Numbered from the stretch's first letter, positions 25,941 through 36,620 are shown. The stretch is 64,000 nt of DNA from Paenibacillus gallinarum (GCF_014836635.1 NZ_JACSQL010000009.1:181468-245467); one strand, 5' to 3'. Notes: generated by a model from the sequence alone, not told the origin. Made by a program: numbers and translations.

Positions 25941-27898
25941 CTTTATCAGCTAGTACTCAGTTAGCAGTTGTAGATCATTTTATTGAAAACTACTCTAGAA
26001 CCGAATTTGAATTTATAATATCTTTGTTTCCTGTCTCAAAGCTGTCTGAAGAAATAAAAAGTAATGAAAGAAAATTTCGAACTTATTTAAAAGGTTTTAG
26101 ACCTGATAAGTTGCCTATAAAAAGATTTCAGGAGATCTTTTATAAAAGCATATATTCGGGAAAAAATATAACATTAGCTCTTCAACTTAATAACTTGGTT
26201 AAAGGCTATACTTTGAAAATGGATAAGTTAATTTCAGACAGAATTGAACCTGCTAAAACAGTAAAAGAAAAAATCAAAAGTAATAATATAGATACTTTTA
26301 CGAAATTATTAGATCTTTTAATAGAAAATAATTATGATCAATCAGATAAAATAATAGTCTACTTTAAAATGTTGAATATTGAGCTAACAGATGACCAACT
26401 TCAATATCTACATAAAAATTTTGAACAACTTTTAGTGAATAGGTCCGTTAGATTGCTAGTGGAAAAGGAAGTATCTGAAAAATACAAACAAGAGATTAAG
26501 GACTTAACATATAATCTCAAGGATGAGCTAAAAGATAAGGAGAATCAGATTAAACAGCAACAAGAAATTTTGGAACAAGTAAGGAAAGAGTATCAATCAA
26601 TTATATTTACTAAAGATCGTGAATTTAAGAATAGAGAAGCAGAGTATAATCTTGATATAGAAAAAAAGGTACAGGGAAATATCAAAAGTAAGAAACGTAT
26701 AAACGAACTAGAATCAAGGGAACAGAGTATGATTAACAAAATCAAGGAACAGGAAAATAAAATATCGAATATAACTTCTTTATTGGATAAAAAAGAAAGA
26801 GAAATGATACCCCAAATTGAATCGAAATGGAATACTTTAAATACTGAATTGTTAAATCAACAGGCAAATTTGAAACATACAATCAGAATATTAGAGGGGC
26901 ACAAGAATAACCTTACTTTGGTAGTTGAAAAGTTAGATTATAAAAAATCGGAATTAGAAAAAGTTATATTATCGTATGAAGAAAACGGAGGAAAAGTAAT
27001 ATCAAATATAAAGGACTTAATGAGTAAATTTGGGTTTGAATCAACAAATATGAGAAGTCAAAATAGGGTTCATTTTATAGCTGGTAATAAATCAGAAGTA
27101 GATATAGAAACGGTGGATAGGTTCGATTTTATTGAAGATTTATCGGACAATCTGAATATAAGTGGAGTACAAGATTTTTATATTAATGATATGGCCAGGT
27201 ATTTATATGCCATTTTTGTGTCAGGAATGAGCCCATTATTGATAGGATACAATACTAGGAAAATGGCTAATGCTTTATCAAATTTGTTTAATGGTTCAAA
27301 TGCGGATATTATATCACTTCCTCCAGGATTCGATGATATGAACGAATTAAATCGAGTTGTGAATTCATCTATGAGCAAAGTATTACTTATTGAGAATGCT
27401 GTAGATAATATTTCTGATTTTATATACCTACCTCTATTAAAACAAAATAACGATAAATTTATTCTATTCTCTATGGAATCATCAGAACACTTAAATTTAA
27501 TATCACAAAGTATTTTTAACTATATGGTACCAATAGATGTTGACTCAATTTTACAATATGTGAAAAATCCTGGTGATCTGATTAAAACTAAGACTGATAT
27601 AACTGTTTTCAACTATACTATTGATGAAAATTTAGTAAGAACTAATCTAAGACATTTAAAAAAAATAGCACCTATATATTTTCTCTCCCCATCAACAAAA
27701 ATTAGGTGGGCAGAAGTAATGGCAGTAATAGATTCACTTGATATAAACAAAGCCTTCTATTGCATAATAGTATTCTCACTCACAATGTTATGTAGACAAA
27801 CAAAAAAGACAGAGGAGTTAAGCAAATATATCCAACAACAGAACTTAGAACCTGAAATGTTTAAATTTCTAAACTCCTTTATAGTGGATAGTATATGA
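25937..27898 (+). CDS. coiled-coil protein with degenerate ATPase-like C-terminus
   Basis: A 653-residue protein, second gene of the operon. An N-terminal helical domain (about 1-180) is followed by a long coiled coil at about residues 185-345, rich in Lys, Glu and Gln. The C-terminal part has the order of a P-loop ATPase but lacks key residues. SGMSPLLIGYNTRKMAN near 430 sits where Walker A should be (no GKT/S). KVLLIENAVDN near 483 resembles Walker B, and KFILFSMES near 509 resembles sensor 1. I infer an inactive ATPase scaffold. In position and size it corresponds to DruC. It overlaps both neighbours by 4 bp. Confidence 0.6.
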   Translation: MTLSASTQLAVVDHFIENYSRTEFEFIISLFPVSKLSEEIKSNERKFRTYLKGFRPDKLPIKRFQEIFYKSIYSGKNITLALQLNNLVKGYTLKMDKLISDRIEPAKTVKEKIKSNNIDTFTKLLDLLIENNYDQSDKIIVYFKMLNIELTDDQLQYLHKNFEQLLVNRSVRLLVEKEVSEKYKQEIKDLTYNLKDELKDKENQIKQQQEILEQVRKEYQSIIFTKDREFKNREAEYNLDIEKKVQGNIKSKKRINELESREQSMINKIKEQENKISNITSLLDKKEREMIPQIESKWNTLNTELLNQQANLKHTIRILEGHKNNLTLVVEKLDYKKSELEKVILSYEENGGKVISNIKDLMSKFGFESTNMRSQNRVHFIAGNKSEVDIETVDRFDFIEDLSDNLNISGVQDFYINDMARYLYAIFVSGMSPLLIGYNTRKMANALSNLFNGSNADIISLPPGFDDMNELNRVVNSSMSKVLLIENAVDNISDFIYLPLLKQNNDKFILFSMESSEHLNLISQSIFNYMVPIDVDSILQYVKNPGDLIKTKTDITVFNYTIDENLVRTNLRHLKKIAPIYFLSPSTKIRWAEVMAVIDSLDINKAFYCIIVFSLTMLCRQTKKTEELSKYIQQQNLEPEMFKFLNSFIVDSI

Positions 27899-28962
27899 TT
27901 AGTAATCCTATAATTCATCATATAGCAAAAGATTTGAAAATAGTAAAAATCCCTCTTGAAACTGAAGAACAGTATTTTTCTAGAATAATTTATTCTGCTT
28001 TAGCGATGTGGATTAGATATTCAACATTAGATGAGGATATTCTTTTTCCTGAAAAGAGTAAGATAGGAGTTAGTAAAACTCACATTAGAAATCGATGCCA
28101 ACCTTTCATTGATGAGATGATAAAGATGTATCCTTCAACCCGACAATGGTTTTATCCGCCTGATAAAGAATCTGATCCAGTTGGAACAGTTATGGAACGA
28201 TTATGTAATGCCGGGGAATTGGTTGAAGTAGGATACAGCACCGATCTTGCACTTCCACACTATGCTTGGTGTCTAGCCAATGAAAATATGAGTATCATCA
28301 GAGGAATCAAGAATTTTGACTTGTTAGGTGTAACTGGAATATCACAGTTGGATGAATTAACTGATAATTTAGTTCTGAACCCAAGAGCAGATTTATTTAG
28401 TTTTTACAGTTTGAGCAAAAATACCGAAGATGTACTCTTAAATGAAATATTAGAAAAAATGGAATGGGTAGCTTGGAGTAATGATTTACCATACCAATTA
28501 TTCAATAAATTCAGTCAAAAAAACTTTTCATATAGTTGGGACTACGAATTCAAGGAGAATGATACAGAAATAACGTTGTATCGTCATCCGTTATATTTAA
28601 AAGGTAATAAGGACTTTGGATTCGTAAAGAAGATGGACGGAAAAATATACACAAGTCAACTCAGTGAATATTTTGTTGAAACATTTGAAGTACGGAGGTA
28701 CATGTATGCATTAAGACACTCTGCAGGTAATTCAGCAAAAGCTAAATATATTCAACATTCAGATGTAGATTTAGTAGAATTACATTTATATAATGGTCTA
28801 CCGTCAAATGAAACAAAAATATTAGGTATTCTCGGGTGGCCTGTTCATAATATTTATGATATGCGTAAATTAGTATTTCATATTTCTGTGTGGGATTTTG
28901 TAAAGCAATTATTAAGCAATTTGAATATCAGTCTGGAGGGTTCCGCCAATGGAAAACTATAG
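27895..28962 (+). CDS. unknown defence-operon protein
   Basis: A 355-residue soluble protein, third gene, overlapping the helicase start by 14 bp. I recognise no domain. Visible features are an N-terminal helical region, a conserved-looking WFYPPDKESDPVGTVMERLCNAGELVEVG that looks like a small winged-helix element, and an aromatic-rich C-terminal half. Its size and place between the coiled-coil protein and the giant helicase match DruD of Druantia type I, a comparison based on order only. Tight overlap implies a subunit made in step with the helicase. Confidence 0.55.
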   Translation: MISNPIIHHIAKDLKIVKIPLETEEQYFSRIIYSALAMWIRYSTLDEDILFPEKSKIGVSKTHIRNRCQPFIDEMIKMYPSTRQWFYPPDKESDPVGTVMERLCNAGELVEVGYSTDLALPHYAWCLANENMSIIRGIKNFDLLGVTGISQLDELTDNLVLNPRADLFSFYSLSKNTEDVLLNEILEKMEWVAWSNDLPYQLFNKFSQKNFSYSWDYEFKENDTEITLYRHPLYLKGNKDFGFVKKMDGKIYTSQLSEYFVETFEVRRYMYALRHSAGNSAKAKYIQHSDVDLVELHLYNGLPSNETKILGILGWPVHNIYDMRKLVFHISVWDFVKQLLSNLNISLEGSANGKL

Positions 28963-31900
28963 TGTGCATGGGACACATAATGCATTGAAGCAAAAACTTA
29001 TTGATTATATTCGAGCCCAGTATTTAGGTGAGAACAAATTCTTGTTAGAGGCTTGTAATGAAATGATTGAACAAGAGGGTACATTGTTTCAAAAACCTTA
29101 CATTGAGGCGAATCCAGCATATCAAGTCATTACTAATGGGATACAACAAAGTAACGAAATCCCTAATAAAATAAAAAATATACTAACCGAGATGTCTGAT
29201 AAAAATCTAGGTGTGTTTCCGCATCCTTTTAAACATCAAATAAAAGCTTTGGAAAGTTTTTATCGTGGTCAAGACCTATTTGTTACAACAGGAACCGGTT
29301 CAGGTAAAACGGAATGTTTCATGTGGCCAATGATCAGTAATATTGTAAATGAAGCTGCAACAAAACCAAAAACATGGCAGCATAGAGGTGTAAGAGCGTT
29401 AATGTTATATCCAATGAATGCATTGGTATCCGATCAAATTGGCCGCCTCCGTCGAATGATTGGTGATCAAAACGGCGATTTTCGAGAGGTGTTTAATAGG
29501 CTTACAGGTAATGATCAGTTACGAGTACCTCAGTTTGGCATGTACACAGGTCGAACCCCTTATCCGGGTAAATTGAATCATGATGAAGATAAGCAGCTAG
29601 CAAGAACACTAAGTGATAGTTTATTAAATAAAGAAGAAACCACAAAGCAAAAACTTCGAAAGATTGGAAAGTATCCAGCAAAATATAATCTTGAGGAATA
29701 TATTAGTGGACTCACACAAGGAAAACACATCACTCATGATCATGATGCCGAATTGATAACACGACAAGAAATGCAACAATTATGCCCTGATATTCTTATT
29801 ACTAATTACTCAATGCTTGAATATATGATTATACGACCTGCTGAGCAAACAATTTGGGATAGTACAAAGGATTGGCTTAATCAAGATGAAGATAATAAAT
29901 TGCTTATCGTAATCGATGAAGCACATATGTATCGGGGTGCATCTGGTGGTGAAGTAGCCCTATTAATTAGGAGATTACTTCATAAGCTAGGTATTACAAG
30001 GAATAAAGTTAGGTTTATATTAACCAGTGCGAGTGTACCTTCTGAAGGGGAAAAATACATAACTGAGTTTGCCAATAATTTGACTGCTCAGGATGCCCAA
30101 CAATCTACATTCGATATTATTTATGGAGAACAACAGGAATTGAATTTAGTGGATTCTATAGATTTGTCTGCGGAGATTCTTACTCAATGTGATATATCGA
30201 CTTTTCTTGGAGATGAGAATAGCAAGCTTTTGGCTATAGAACGATTCGCTAAAGTAGTTTATACATCAGAAAATATTAAATTCCATAATTATCAAGATTC
30301 CCAACAATGGCTATATGAATATTTAATTAATTGTAAGCCTATGAATTTAATCTTGAAGGCTTGCAGAGGAAAAGCGATATCTTATGCTGAATTATCTAGA
30401 TCTACATTTCCAGAGAGCGAGGTAGAAAAGGCTAGTAGAGCAACTGAGGTTCTACTAGCATTAGCTCCGCTAGCCAAGAACAAAGATGGACAAATATTAT
30501 TTCCAGCCAGACTTCATATGATGTTTAGAGGGCTTCAAGGGATTTACGTATGTAGTAATCCCGATTGTTGTGCTGCTCATTCTGATGATGACTACAGACT
30601 TGGGAAATTATATTTTGGTAATGTCCGTGATACGTGTGACTGTTGCGGTAGCAGGGTTTATGAGTTATTAAATGATCGTCGATGTGGTGCTCTATTCTTA
30701 AAGGGATATATGTATCAAAAATCATCTAATACCAAAGATTTTGTGTGGAATTCAATAGGAGAAATCTATGATGAGAGTTATAAAGAAGTCCACTTCTACA
30801 TAATACCTGGACAGAATTATAAAAAGACGACTAATGAAACAAAAGTTGGGTGGTTGCATGCAGCGACTGGATTGCTTTTTACCGATGATACTCATGCCAA
30901 TAAGAAAGGATTCCTTCACGTAGCATATAATGCAAAAGAATTAAAAGGTAAACCAGGGCAGTTAACCTATGATACTTGTCCTAAATGTAGCAAATCAAAG
31001 TTAAAACCTTCGGATTTTATAACAAAAGGAAATGAATCTTTTTATAATTTGGTTTCTGAACAACTGATTATTCAACCACCTACGATTTTTGATCAAAAGC
31101 TAATTGAAAAATTACCTAATGCTGGACGGAAAGTTCTTTTGTTTTCTGATAGCAGACAAAGAGCTGCTGGACTCGCTAAAGACCTTACAAGGGCGGCAGA
31201 TGATGAAGCGGTTAGAAAAGCTATGGTGATTGCTGTACAGAAACTTGAAAAATGGGCAGTTGAAAGGAACAAACAGCCTACTATAAATTTATTATATGTA
31301 GCCTTTTTAGAGGTTGCAGTTACTCACAACCTTCATTTGTTCTATGGGGATCAGAAGACAAGTCTTGTGGGTGATATGAAAAAAGTAAAACAAAAAATAG
31401 AGCGAAACAAACGACATAACAGAGAATTAAATTATGAGTCACTTAAAATAGATTTTAATACAACTCCGGGTCTATATGACGAACAATTATTAAAGTTAAT
31501 GTGTAGTAGTTATCGTTCGTTAAGTGATATCGGTCTGTGTTACATAAAACCATGTAGCGAAGATAAATTGATTGAAGTAGAAGATGAGCTAGGTGATTAT
31601 AATATTAATCTCTCTACTGAAGAGTTTGAGAAATTGTTTTCTTCTTGGGCGAATTATGTTATGAAAGATAGTTATGCATTAGGAGATACTATTAGTGATG
31701 AAGTCAGAGAAAACGCCCGTCCGACGAGCTACGGAAGGTTTGGAATCTCTAGTGATGCTAAACTTCCTAGTGGGATAAGAAAAATACTCACCGAGCAAGG
31801 ATTTACAAATGAAGAAGTAAGCATTATTCATAAGTGCATGCTTAAATATACTGCCACACCGCAAGGTAACCAAAATAGTTATTTGAATTTAAACACCATG

Positions 31901-34219
31901 ATGCTGACTTATAACAATAAGCAACAATGGTATCATTGCGAAAAATGTGCTGGTGTTTTTGCTCTAACGTTATGGGGGAAATGTGCGCATTGTGGTGATT
32001 CCCATGTAACTCTTATGACAGAAAGGGACTTCCAGCGCTTTGATTTTTGGCGGAAACCTGTATTAGAAGTTATAGACTCGTCGAGTCTTAAATCTATAAC
32101 AAGTATTAACACAGAGGAGCATACAGCTCAGTTATCTCATAAGGATCAACGTCAGAAGATGTGGTCGACTACAGAAGATTATGAGATGAGATTTCAGGAT
32201 GTTCAGATTAATGATGATACGCCTGTAGATATACTGAGCTGTACTACAACAATGGAAGTGGGTATCGACATTGGCTCTTTAACAGCTGTCGGATTAAGAA
32301 ATATTCCTCCTATGCGCGAGAATTATCAGCAACGTGCAGGACGAGCGGGTAGACGAAGTTCGGCAATATCTACCATTGTTACTTATACTGATAATGGCCC
32401 ACATGACAGTTATTATTTTAGCCATCCACAAGAAATAATAGCTGGTAAAGTAAGAAAGCCATGGATTGACGTAAAAAATCCAAAACTGATAGCTCGACAT
32501 ATGAATATGATTATTCTAACTGATTTCATGATGGAAATTCATGAAGGTATGGATAAAGTCGGAATCGAGACTTTCTATAATCAATATTACTCCGGTTTTT
32601 GCACTTTCTTGGAAGAGTATAACAAAAAGGAAGACGAATTGAAGGTGATATTGCCAGACCTTAAGCTAGTTCATTTGACTAATGTTAAGTATTCATTGAA
32701 ATTTCTATTGGATGGAATTCAGTTAAAGGTTAAGGAAAAGGCAATTGACTATATTAATGAAAGAGATGAACAAAAGTCTCTTCTTGATGTGATGTATGAA
32801 GAAAGCGTCCTACCAACATATTCCTTCCCTAAAAATGTAGTTGGATTTTATATTGAAGATAAAGATGGGAAGATTGATCAAAAACCTGAACGGGCTCTGG
32901 ATATGGCTATTAGTGAGTATGCACCAGGCCGAACCCTTGTTGTAAATAAGAAAACGTACAAGTCTGGTGGCATTTATAATTTCCATTCTAAATTTCGGGT
33001 TGGTCAGTATGAGAAACCCGCTAAGAGTTATTTTGAAAATGCCGAATATGTTAAACAGTTATATTATTGTAGAAACGAATCTTGTGGATGGTTTGGAATA
33101 GATAAACCAGAAGAGAACGAATGTCCTTTTTGTAAACAACATAACATAGATGTTCAGCATATGTTAAAACCATGGGGATTCGCTCCAGTTAGTGCAAAGA
33201 GTATTCCAGAGTCGGAAGCAGAGAATGAAATATCTTATGCGGAAGCTCCTTGTTATTCTGCTACTCCTACTCAGGATGACATGTGCAGAACAGATTATAA
33301 ATATATAAAAGTAGCAGAACGTTCAGATCAAACACTCATTATTTTAAACAAGGGACCGAATGGAAAGGGATTTAAAGTTTGTAAAGATTGTGGAGCAGCT
33401 GTAACTGGTGACGAAGATATGAAGGGAATTGGAAGGCCTTATAACCATCCCCGTTCAAAAAAGAAGTGTTATCATAATGACGTAGAGCACGTAGTACTCG
33501 GACACAATCTCAACACAGATATGGTTATACTTGAGTTTACTTTAGACAATAAGCAGGTGAACACAAACATCAGTGATTTGTGGATTAAAACAGCGGCCAT
33601 GACTTTATCTGAAGCTATAGTACTAGCAGCAGGAAGATTACTAGATGTTGAATTTAATGAAATAAAAAGCGGTTACCGTTTAAGGTACTCTCCTGAGAAT
33701 ACCTACGTAGATATCTATCTGTTTGACAGCTTGTCTAGTGGTGCAGGCTATAGTTCAGAAATTGCTAATCATATTAATGAACTTTTGGATTACACAGAGC
33801 GAGTATTGGAAGAGTGTACGTGTACTTCGTCATGTCATCAATGTCTAAATCATTTTTGGAATCAACGAAATCAAAATGGCATGGATCGCCATACTGCACT
33901 ACAGCTTCTTAGATACGGACAATTTGGTAAGGTTGAGAGAGAATATGAGTTAAACGAGCAATTAGAAATATTTAAACCTATAAAAGATTTGATAGAACTG
34001 AATGGAATTCATGTTGAAAGTACTAATAATAAACTGGTTGTAAGAAATGACTATGATTTAAGGGAAGTTTACATTTACCCTTCAATGTGGAATAAAAATA
34101 ATAGAAACATTCCTAAAAATACAGTGGGAATATCTGATCGGTTGATTTATCGAGCATTACCTGAAGCCTATTTTCAACTGATGAGTAGTGACAAATCTTC
34201 TTCTAAACTTCATAGTTAG
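28949..34219 (+). CDS. giant DEAH-box helicase with DUF1998-like C-terminus (DruE-like)
   Basis: A 1756-residue SF2 helicase. Walker A TGTGSGKTE is at residues 114-122, DEAH in VIDEAHMYRGASGGE near 322, motif III LTSASVPSEG near 358, and motifs V/VI TTTMEVGIDIGSLTAVGLRNIPP followed by QRAGRAGRRS near 1130. Several Cys pairs (about residues 532-560, 676, 1000-1022 and 1375-1398) look like zinc ribbons. The C-terminal CTCTSSCHQCL near 1625 is the DUF1998 cysteine cluster. Helicase plus DUF1998 in one very large chain is the hallmark of DruE, the shared Druantia effector. MrfA/YprA-type helicases share the domains but are much shorter. It ends the four-gene operon. Confidence 0.85.
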   Translation: MENYSVHGTHNALKQKLIDYIRAQYLGENKFLLEACNEMIEQEGTLFQKPYIEANPAYQVITNGIQQSNEIPNKIKNILTEMSDKNLGVFPHPFKHQIKALESFYRGQDLFVTTGTGSGKTECFMWPMISNIVNEAATKPKTWQHRGVRALMLYPMNALVSDQIGRLRRMIGDQNGDFREVFNRLTGNDQLRVPQFGMYTGRTPYPGKLNHDEDKQLARTLSDSLLNKEETTKQKLRKIGKYPAKYNLEEYISGLTQGKHITHDHDAELITRQEMQQLCPDILITNYSMLEYMIIRPAEQTIWDSTKDWLNQDEDNKLLIVIDEAHMYRGASGGEVALLIRRLLHKLGITRNKVRFILTSASVPSEGEKYITEFANNLTAQDAQQSTFDIIYGEQQELNLVDSIDLSAEILTQCDISTFLGDENSKLLAIERFAKVVYTSENIKFHNYQDSQQWLYEYLINCKPMNLILKACRGKAISYAELSRSTFPESEVEKASRATEVLLALAPLAKNKDGQILFPARLHMMFRGLQGIYVCSNPDCCAAHSDDDYRLGKLYFGNVRDTCDCCGSRVYELLNDRRCGALFLKGYMYQKSSNTKDFVWNSIGEIYDESYKEVHFYIIPGQNYKKTTNETKVGWLHAATGLLFTDDTHANKKGFLHVAYNAKELKGKPGQLTYDTCPKCSKSKLKPSDFITKGNESFYNLVSEQLIIQPPTIFDQKLIEKLPNAGRKVLLFSDSRQRAAGLAKDLTRAADDEAVRKAMVIAVQKLEKWAVERNKQPTINLLYVAFLEVAVTHNLHLFYGDQKTSLVGDMKKVKQKIERNKRHNRELNYESLKIDFNTTPGLYDEQLLKLMCSSYRSLSDIGLCYIKPCSEDKLIEVEDELGDYNINLSTEEFEKLFSSWANYVMKDSYALGDTISDEVRENARPTSYGRFGISSDAKLPSGIRKILTEQGFTNEEVSIIHKCMLKYTATPQGNQNSYLNLNTMMLTYNNKQQWYHCEKCAGVFALTLWGKCAHCGDSHVTLMTERDFQRFDFWRKPVLEVIDSSSLKSITSINTEEHTAQLSHKDQRQKMWSTTEDYEMRFQDVQINDDTPVDILSCTTTMEVGIDIGSLTAVGLRNIPPMRENYQQRAGRAGRRSSAISTIVTYTDNGPHDSYYFSHPQEIIAGKVRKPWIDVKNPKLIARHMNMIILTDFMMEIHEGMDKVGIETFYNQYYSGFCTFLEEYNKKEDELKVILPDLKLVHLTNVKYSLKFLLDGIQLKVKEKAIDYINERDEQKSLLDVMYEESVLPTYSFPKNVVGFYIEDKDGKIDQKPERALDMAISEYAPGRTLVVNKKTYKSGGIYNFHSKFRVGQYEKPAKSYFENAEYVKQLYYCRNESCGWFGIDKPEENECPFCKQHNIDVQHMLKPWGFAPVSAKSIPESEAENEISYAEAPCYSATPTQDDMCRTDYKYIKVAERSDQTLIILNKGPNGKGFKVCKDCGAAVTGDEDMKGIGRPYNHPRSKKKCYHNDVEHVVLGHNLNTDMVILEFTLDNKQVNTNISDLWIKTAAMTLSEAIVLAAGRLLDVEFNEIKSGYRLRYSPENTYVDIYLFDSLSSGAGYSSEIANHINELLDYTERVLEECTCTSSCHQCLNHFWNQRNQNGMDRHTALQLLRYGQFGKVEREYELNEQLEIFKPIKDLIELNGIHVESTNNKLVVRNDYDLREVYIYPSMWNKNNRNIPKNTVGISDRLIYRALPEAYFQLMSSDKSSSKLHS

Positions 34220-34309
34220 AAATAAACTCTCAACATTATTTTTTTAAAGTGCTTAAATCAATTGAATAGAGAATCCAATTCTGATAATGAGTGCAGAACA
34301 ATATTTGTC

Positions 34310-34355
34310 AAATAGTCAGTGAGATATTTTATCTAAAATATTTCACTGACTATTT
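34310..34355. repeat. 46-bp near-perfect inverted repeat between defence operons
   Basis: Arms of 21 bp with a single mismatch (AAATAGTCAGTGAGATATTTT against its complement) around ATCT. Located 90 bp after the helicase and 60 bp before the McrB-like gene. It could be a bidirectional terminator (A-run before, T-run at the end of the right arm) or the remnant of a small mobile element. Confidence 0.65.
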
Positions 34356-34415
34356 CGTTGTAAGAATTAGTTTTCACAAAAGGCATATTTTAACTGAATA
34401 GACTTGGAGGTCATC

Positions 34416-36620
34416 ATGCTACCAGAAGCACTTTCTAATATTTTTCGAGCCAAACAAAAATCATATAAAATGGTCCTTATCTTATCCATTATTGAATTTT
34501 ATGAGAAAACTCACTCGTATCGGGCTTTAATAGATCAAATAGCTCAGAATTTCTTGGCGCACTATCAAAAAGAGAGCGAAGCAGGAAATACGGTAGATAC
34601 TCCACCAGAACAGAAAGCTTCTGGGTGGAATGATTTCACGTTATCCCAAACAAAGGGACTGCTAAAAACACCAATTGAGGCCCTATCAGCCGTACTCAAT
34701 TTCGATCAGGCTAATCAGACTCTCACCTTGGCCAATCCAGAATGGTTCAACGAAGAGACACTTAAGGAGCTAAAAGAATACGCCATGGAAGAGCTGAATA
34801 ATTACAATAAGAAACTTGAATTAAGTAGAAATCTTCCTTCTTTTTCTTTACAAGCTGCCTTATCTCAAGTAATGAACACGTATCTCCAAGCCAAAACAGA
34901 ACCTTTTGCTCAGCACCCTTTAGGCACACTAGTAAGGAACACGATTCCAAATCAGTTGGTGGATCTGCTCTCTTTAGATGAACATTACAAAATTCAAGGT
35001 TCCATTGGACAAGGTAACTGGGCAAGTATCCCTTGGATTGTACTCATGGACAAACGAATTACACAGACGACACAAAAGGGAGAATACATCGTGTATTTGT
35101 TCTCCGATGATATGCAGTCAGTGTATCTTACTCTGGCTCAAGGAGTTACAGAACCATTAAAAGAGGGAAGAACTAAAGGATACGAATATCTCAAAAAGAA
35201 AACGGAAGAAATCCGTAGCTTGATCCCATTAGAAGGACTACATAAAGATGAGAATATCTTTCTCACAGATAGAAGTGGTCTAGGCCGAGATTACCAAGTT
35301 TCTACGGTAGCTTATATCAAATACGAAAGGGATGCTTTACCGGAGGATGACGAGCTTATACAGGACCTTCAGAACTTAGTTTCTAACTATAATCAATATG
35401 TAGATATCGTACTTCATAGTAGAGAAGAACTTACTTCAGATAAGGAGCCAAATCCGGTGACATTAACAGTCAAAGAACAACTGGAACAAGCAAAAAGGTA
35501 TATTCACCATAAGGGGTTCCTTTATCCAGATGGTCTCATGGAGAACTTCTACTTGTCTCTCAAGTCGAAGCCTTTTGTTATCCTAGCGGGTGTATCGGGT
35601 ACAGGGAAAACGAAGCTGGTAAAGCTTTTTGCTGAAGCATTAGGTGCTACGATGGATAACGGACAATTTACTTTGATTCCCGTAAGACCGGACTGGAGTG
35701 ATCCATCTGATCTCTTAGGTTACAAAGACCTTGCGGGCGTATTTAGACCCGGAAGATTAACAGAAGTGCTGGTAGAAGCATTGAAGCCGGAGAATAAGGA
35801 CAAGCCTTATTTTATATGCCTAGATGAGATGAACTTGGCACGAGTAGAGTATTATTTTAGTGATATTCTAAGTGTCATGGAAACCCAAGAATGGAACGGT
35901 GACCGTATTATTACTTCTCCCCTAATTGGGTCCGAGTCATTAAGAGAGGAAGACCGGCCATTGTATGGCGGTGTATCTCTACCAGATAACGTGTACGTTA
36001 TTGGAACGGTTAATATGGATGAAACGACACATCCGTTCAGCAAAAAGGTGTTGGATCGCGCCAACACGATTGAGTTCAATTACATTAATCTTCAGCAATA
36101 TCCTGATTATGATGAGGAAGAAGTATTTTCATCTTCTGGGGCAAATAATCTGTTTCTGAGAAGTGATTATTTACAGTTATCTGATGTGTACAGTACATAC
36201 CAAGAACTGGTGCATTCAACAACGGAAAAGCTTGTTCGAATCAACGATATTCTCGAAGAAATTCATTCCCATGTCGGCTTCCGTATTCGTGACTCCATTT
36301 GTTTTTATATGGTGTATAATCAGCGATTTGATCTGATGCCACATGATAAGGCTTTTGACGGACAACTTCTTCAAAAGATATTACCAAGAATTCAGGGAAG
36401 CAGCTTATCTGTAAAAAGAGTGTTGTTGCAGCTGATGCAGGAAGCTCTAGGTAAGTCTATCCCAATTAAGGATCTGCTAGATGATGCTTCCGAATTGTAT
36501 GGGAAATACGGCAGAAAGCAGCAGGATGTAGACGTGAAATATCCGCAATCTGCACGAAAGATTGCCTTTATGTTACGGAGGTTAGAAGAAGATGGATTCA
36601 CCTCATACTGGCTTTCTTAA
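34416..36620 (+). CDS. McrB-like AAA+ ATPase/GTPase with MrcB/DUF3578 N-terminus
   Basis: A 734-residue protein. The N-terminal MrcB-like (DUF3578) region includes GNWASIPWIVLMDKRITQTTQKGEYIVYLFSDD (about residues 205-240) and is expected to read modified or foreign DNA. The AAA+ motor follows: Walker A AGVSGTGKTK near 390, Walker B FICLDEMNLARVEYYF near 467, and NMDETTHPFSKKVLDRA near 530, close to the McrB MNxxDR signature. Such motors translocate DNA and drive a partner nuclease. Start after GGAGG at 34416 (the frame from 34404 uses a TTG overlapping the ribosome site). Its last 29 bp overlap the nuclease gene. Confidence 0.85.
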   Translation: MLPEALSNIFRAKQKSYKMVLILSIIEFYEKTHSYRALIDQIAQNFLAHYQKESEAGNTVDTPPEQKASGWNDFTLSQTKGLLKTPIEALSAVLNFDQANQTLTLANPEWFNEETLKELKEYAMEELNNYNKKLELSRNLPSFSLQAALSQVMNTYLQAKTEPFAQHPLGTLVRNTIPNQLVDLLSLDEHYKIQGSIGQGNWASIPWIVLMDKRITQTTQKGEYIVYLFSDDMQSVYLTLAQGVTEPLKEGRTKGYEYLKKKTEEIRSLIPLEGLHKDENIFLTDRSGLGRDYQVSTVAYIKYERDALPEDDELIQDLQNLVSNYNQYVDIVLHSREELTSDKEPNPVTLTVKEQLEQAKRYIHHKGFLYPDGLMENFYLSLKSKPFVILAGVSGTGKTKLVKLFAEALGATMDNGQFTLIPVRPDWSDPSDLLGYKDLAGVFRPGRLTEVLVEALKPENKDKPYFICLDEMNLARVEYYFSDILSVMETQEWNGDRIITSPLIGSESLREEDRPLYGGVSLPDNVYVIGTVNMDETTHPFSKKVLDRANTIEFNYINLQQYPDYDEEEVFSSSGANNLFLRSDYLQLSDVYSTYQELVHSTTEKLVRINDILEEIHSHVGFRIRDSICFYMVYNQRFDLMPHDKAFDGQLLQKILPRIQGSSLSVKRVLLQLMQEALGKSIPIKDLLDDASELYGKYGRKQQDVDVKYPQSARKIAFMLRRLEEDGFTSYWLS

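Noticed and set aside
34220..34415. CRISPR-like repeat
   Set aside because: Only one inverted repeat is present; no regularly spaced copies.
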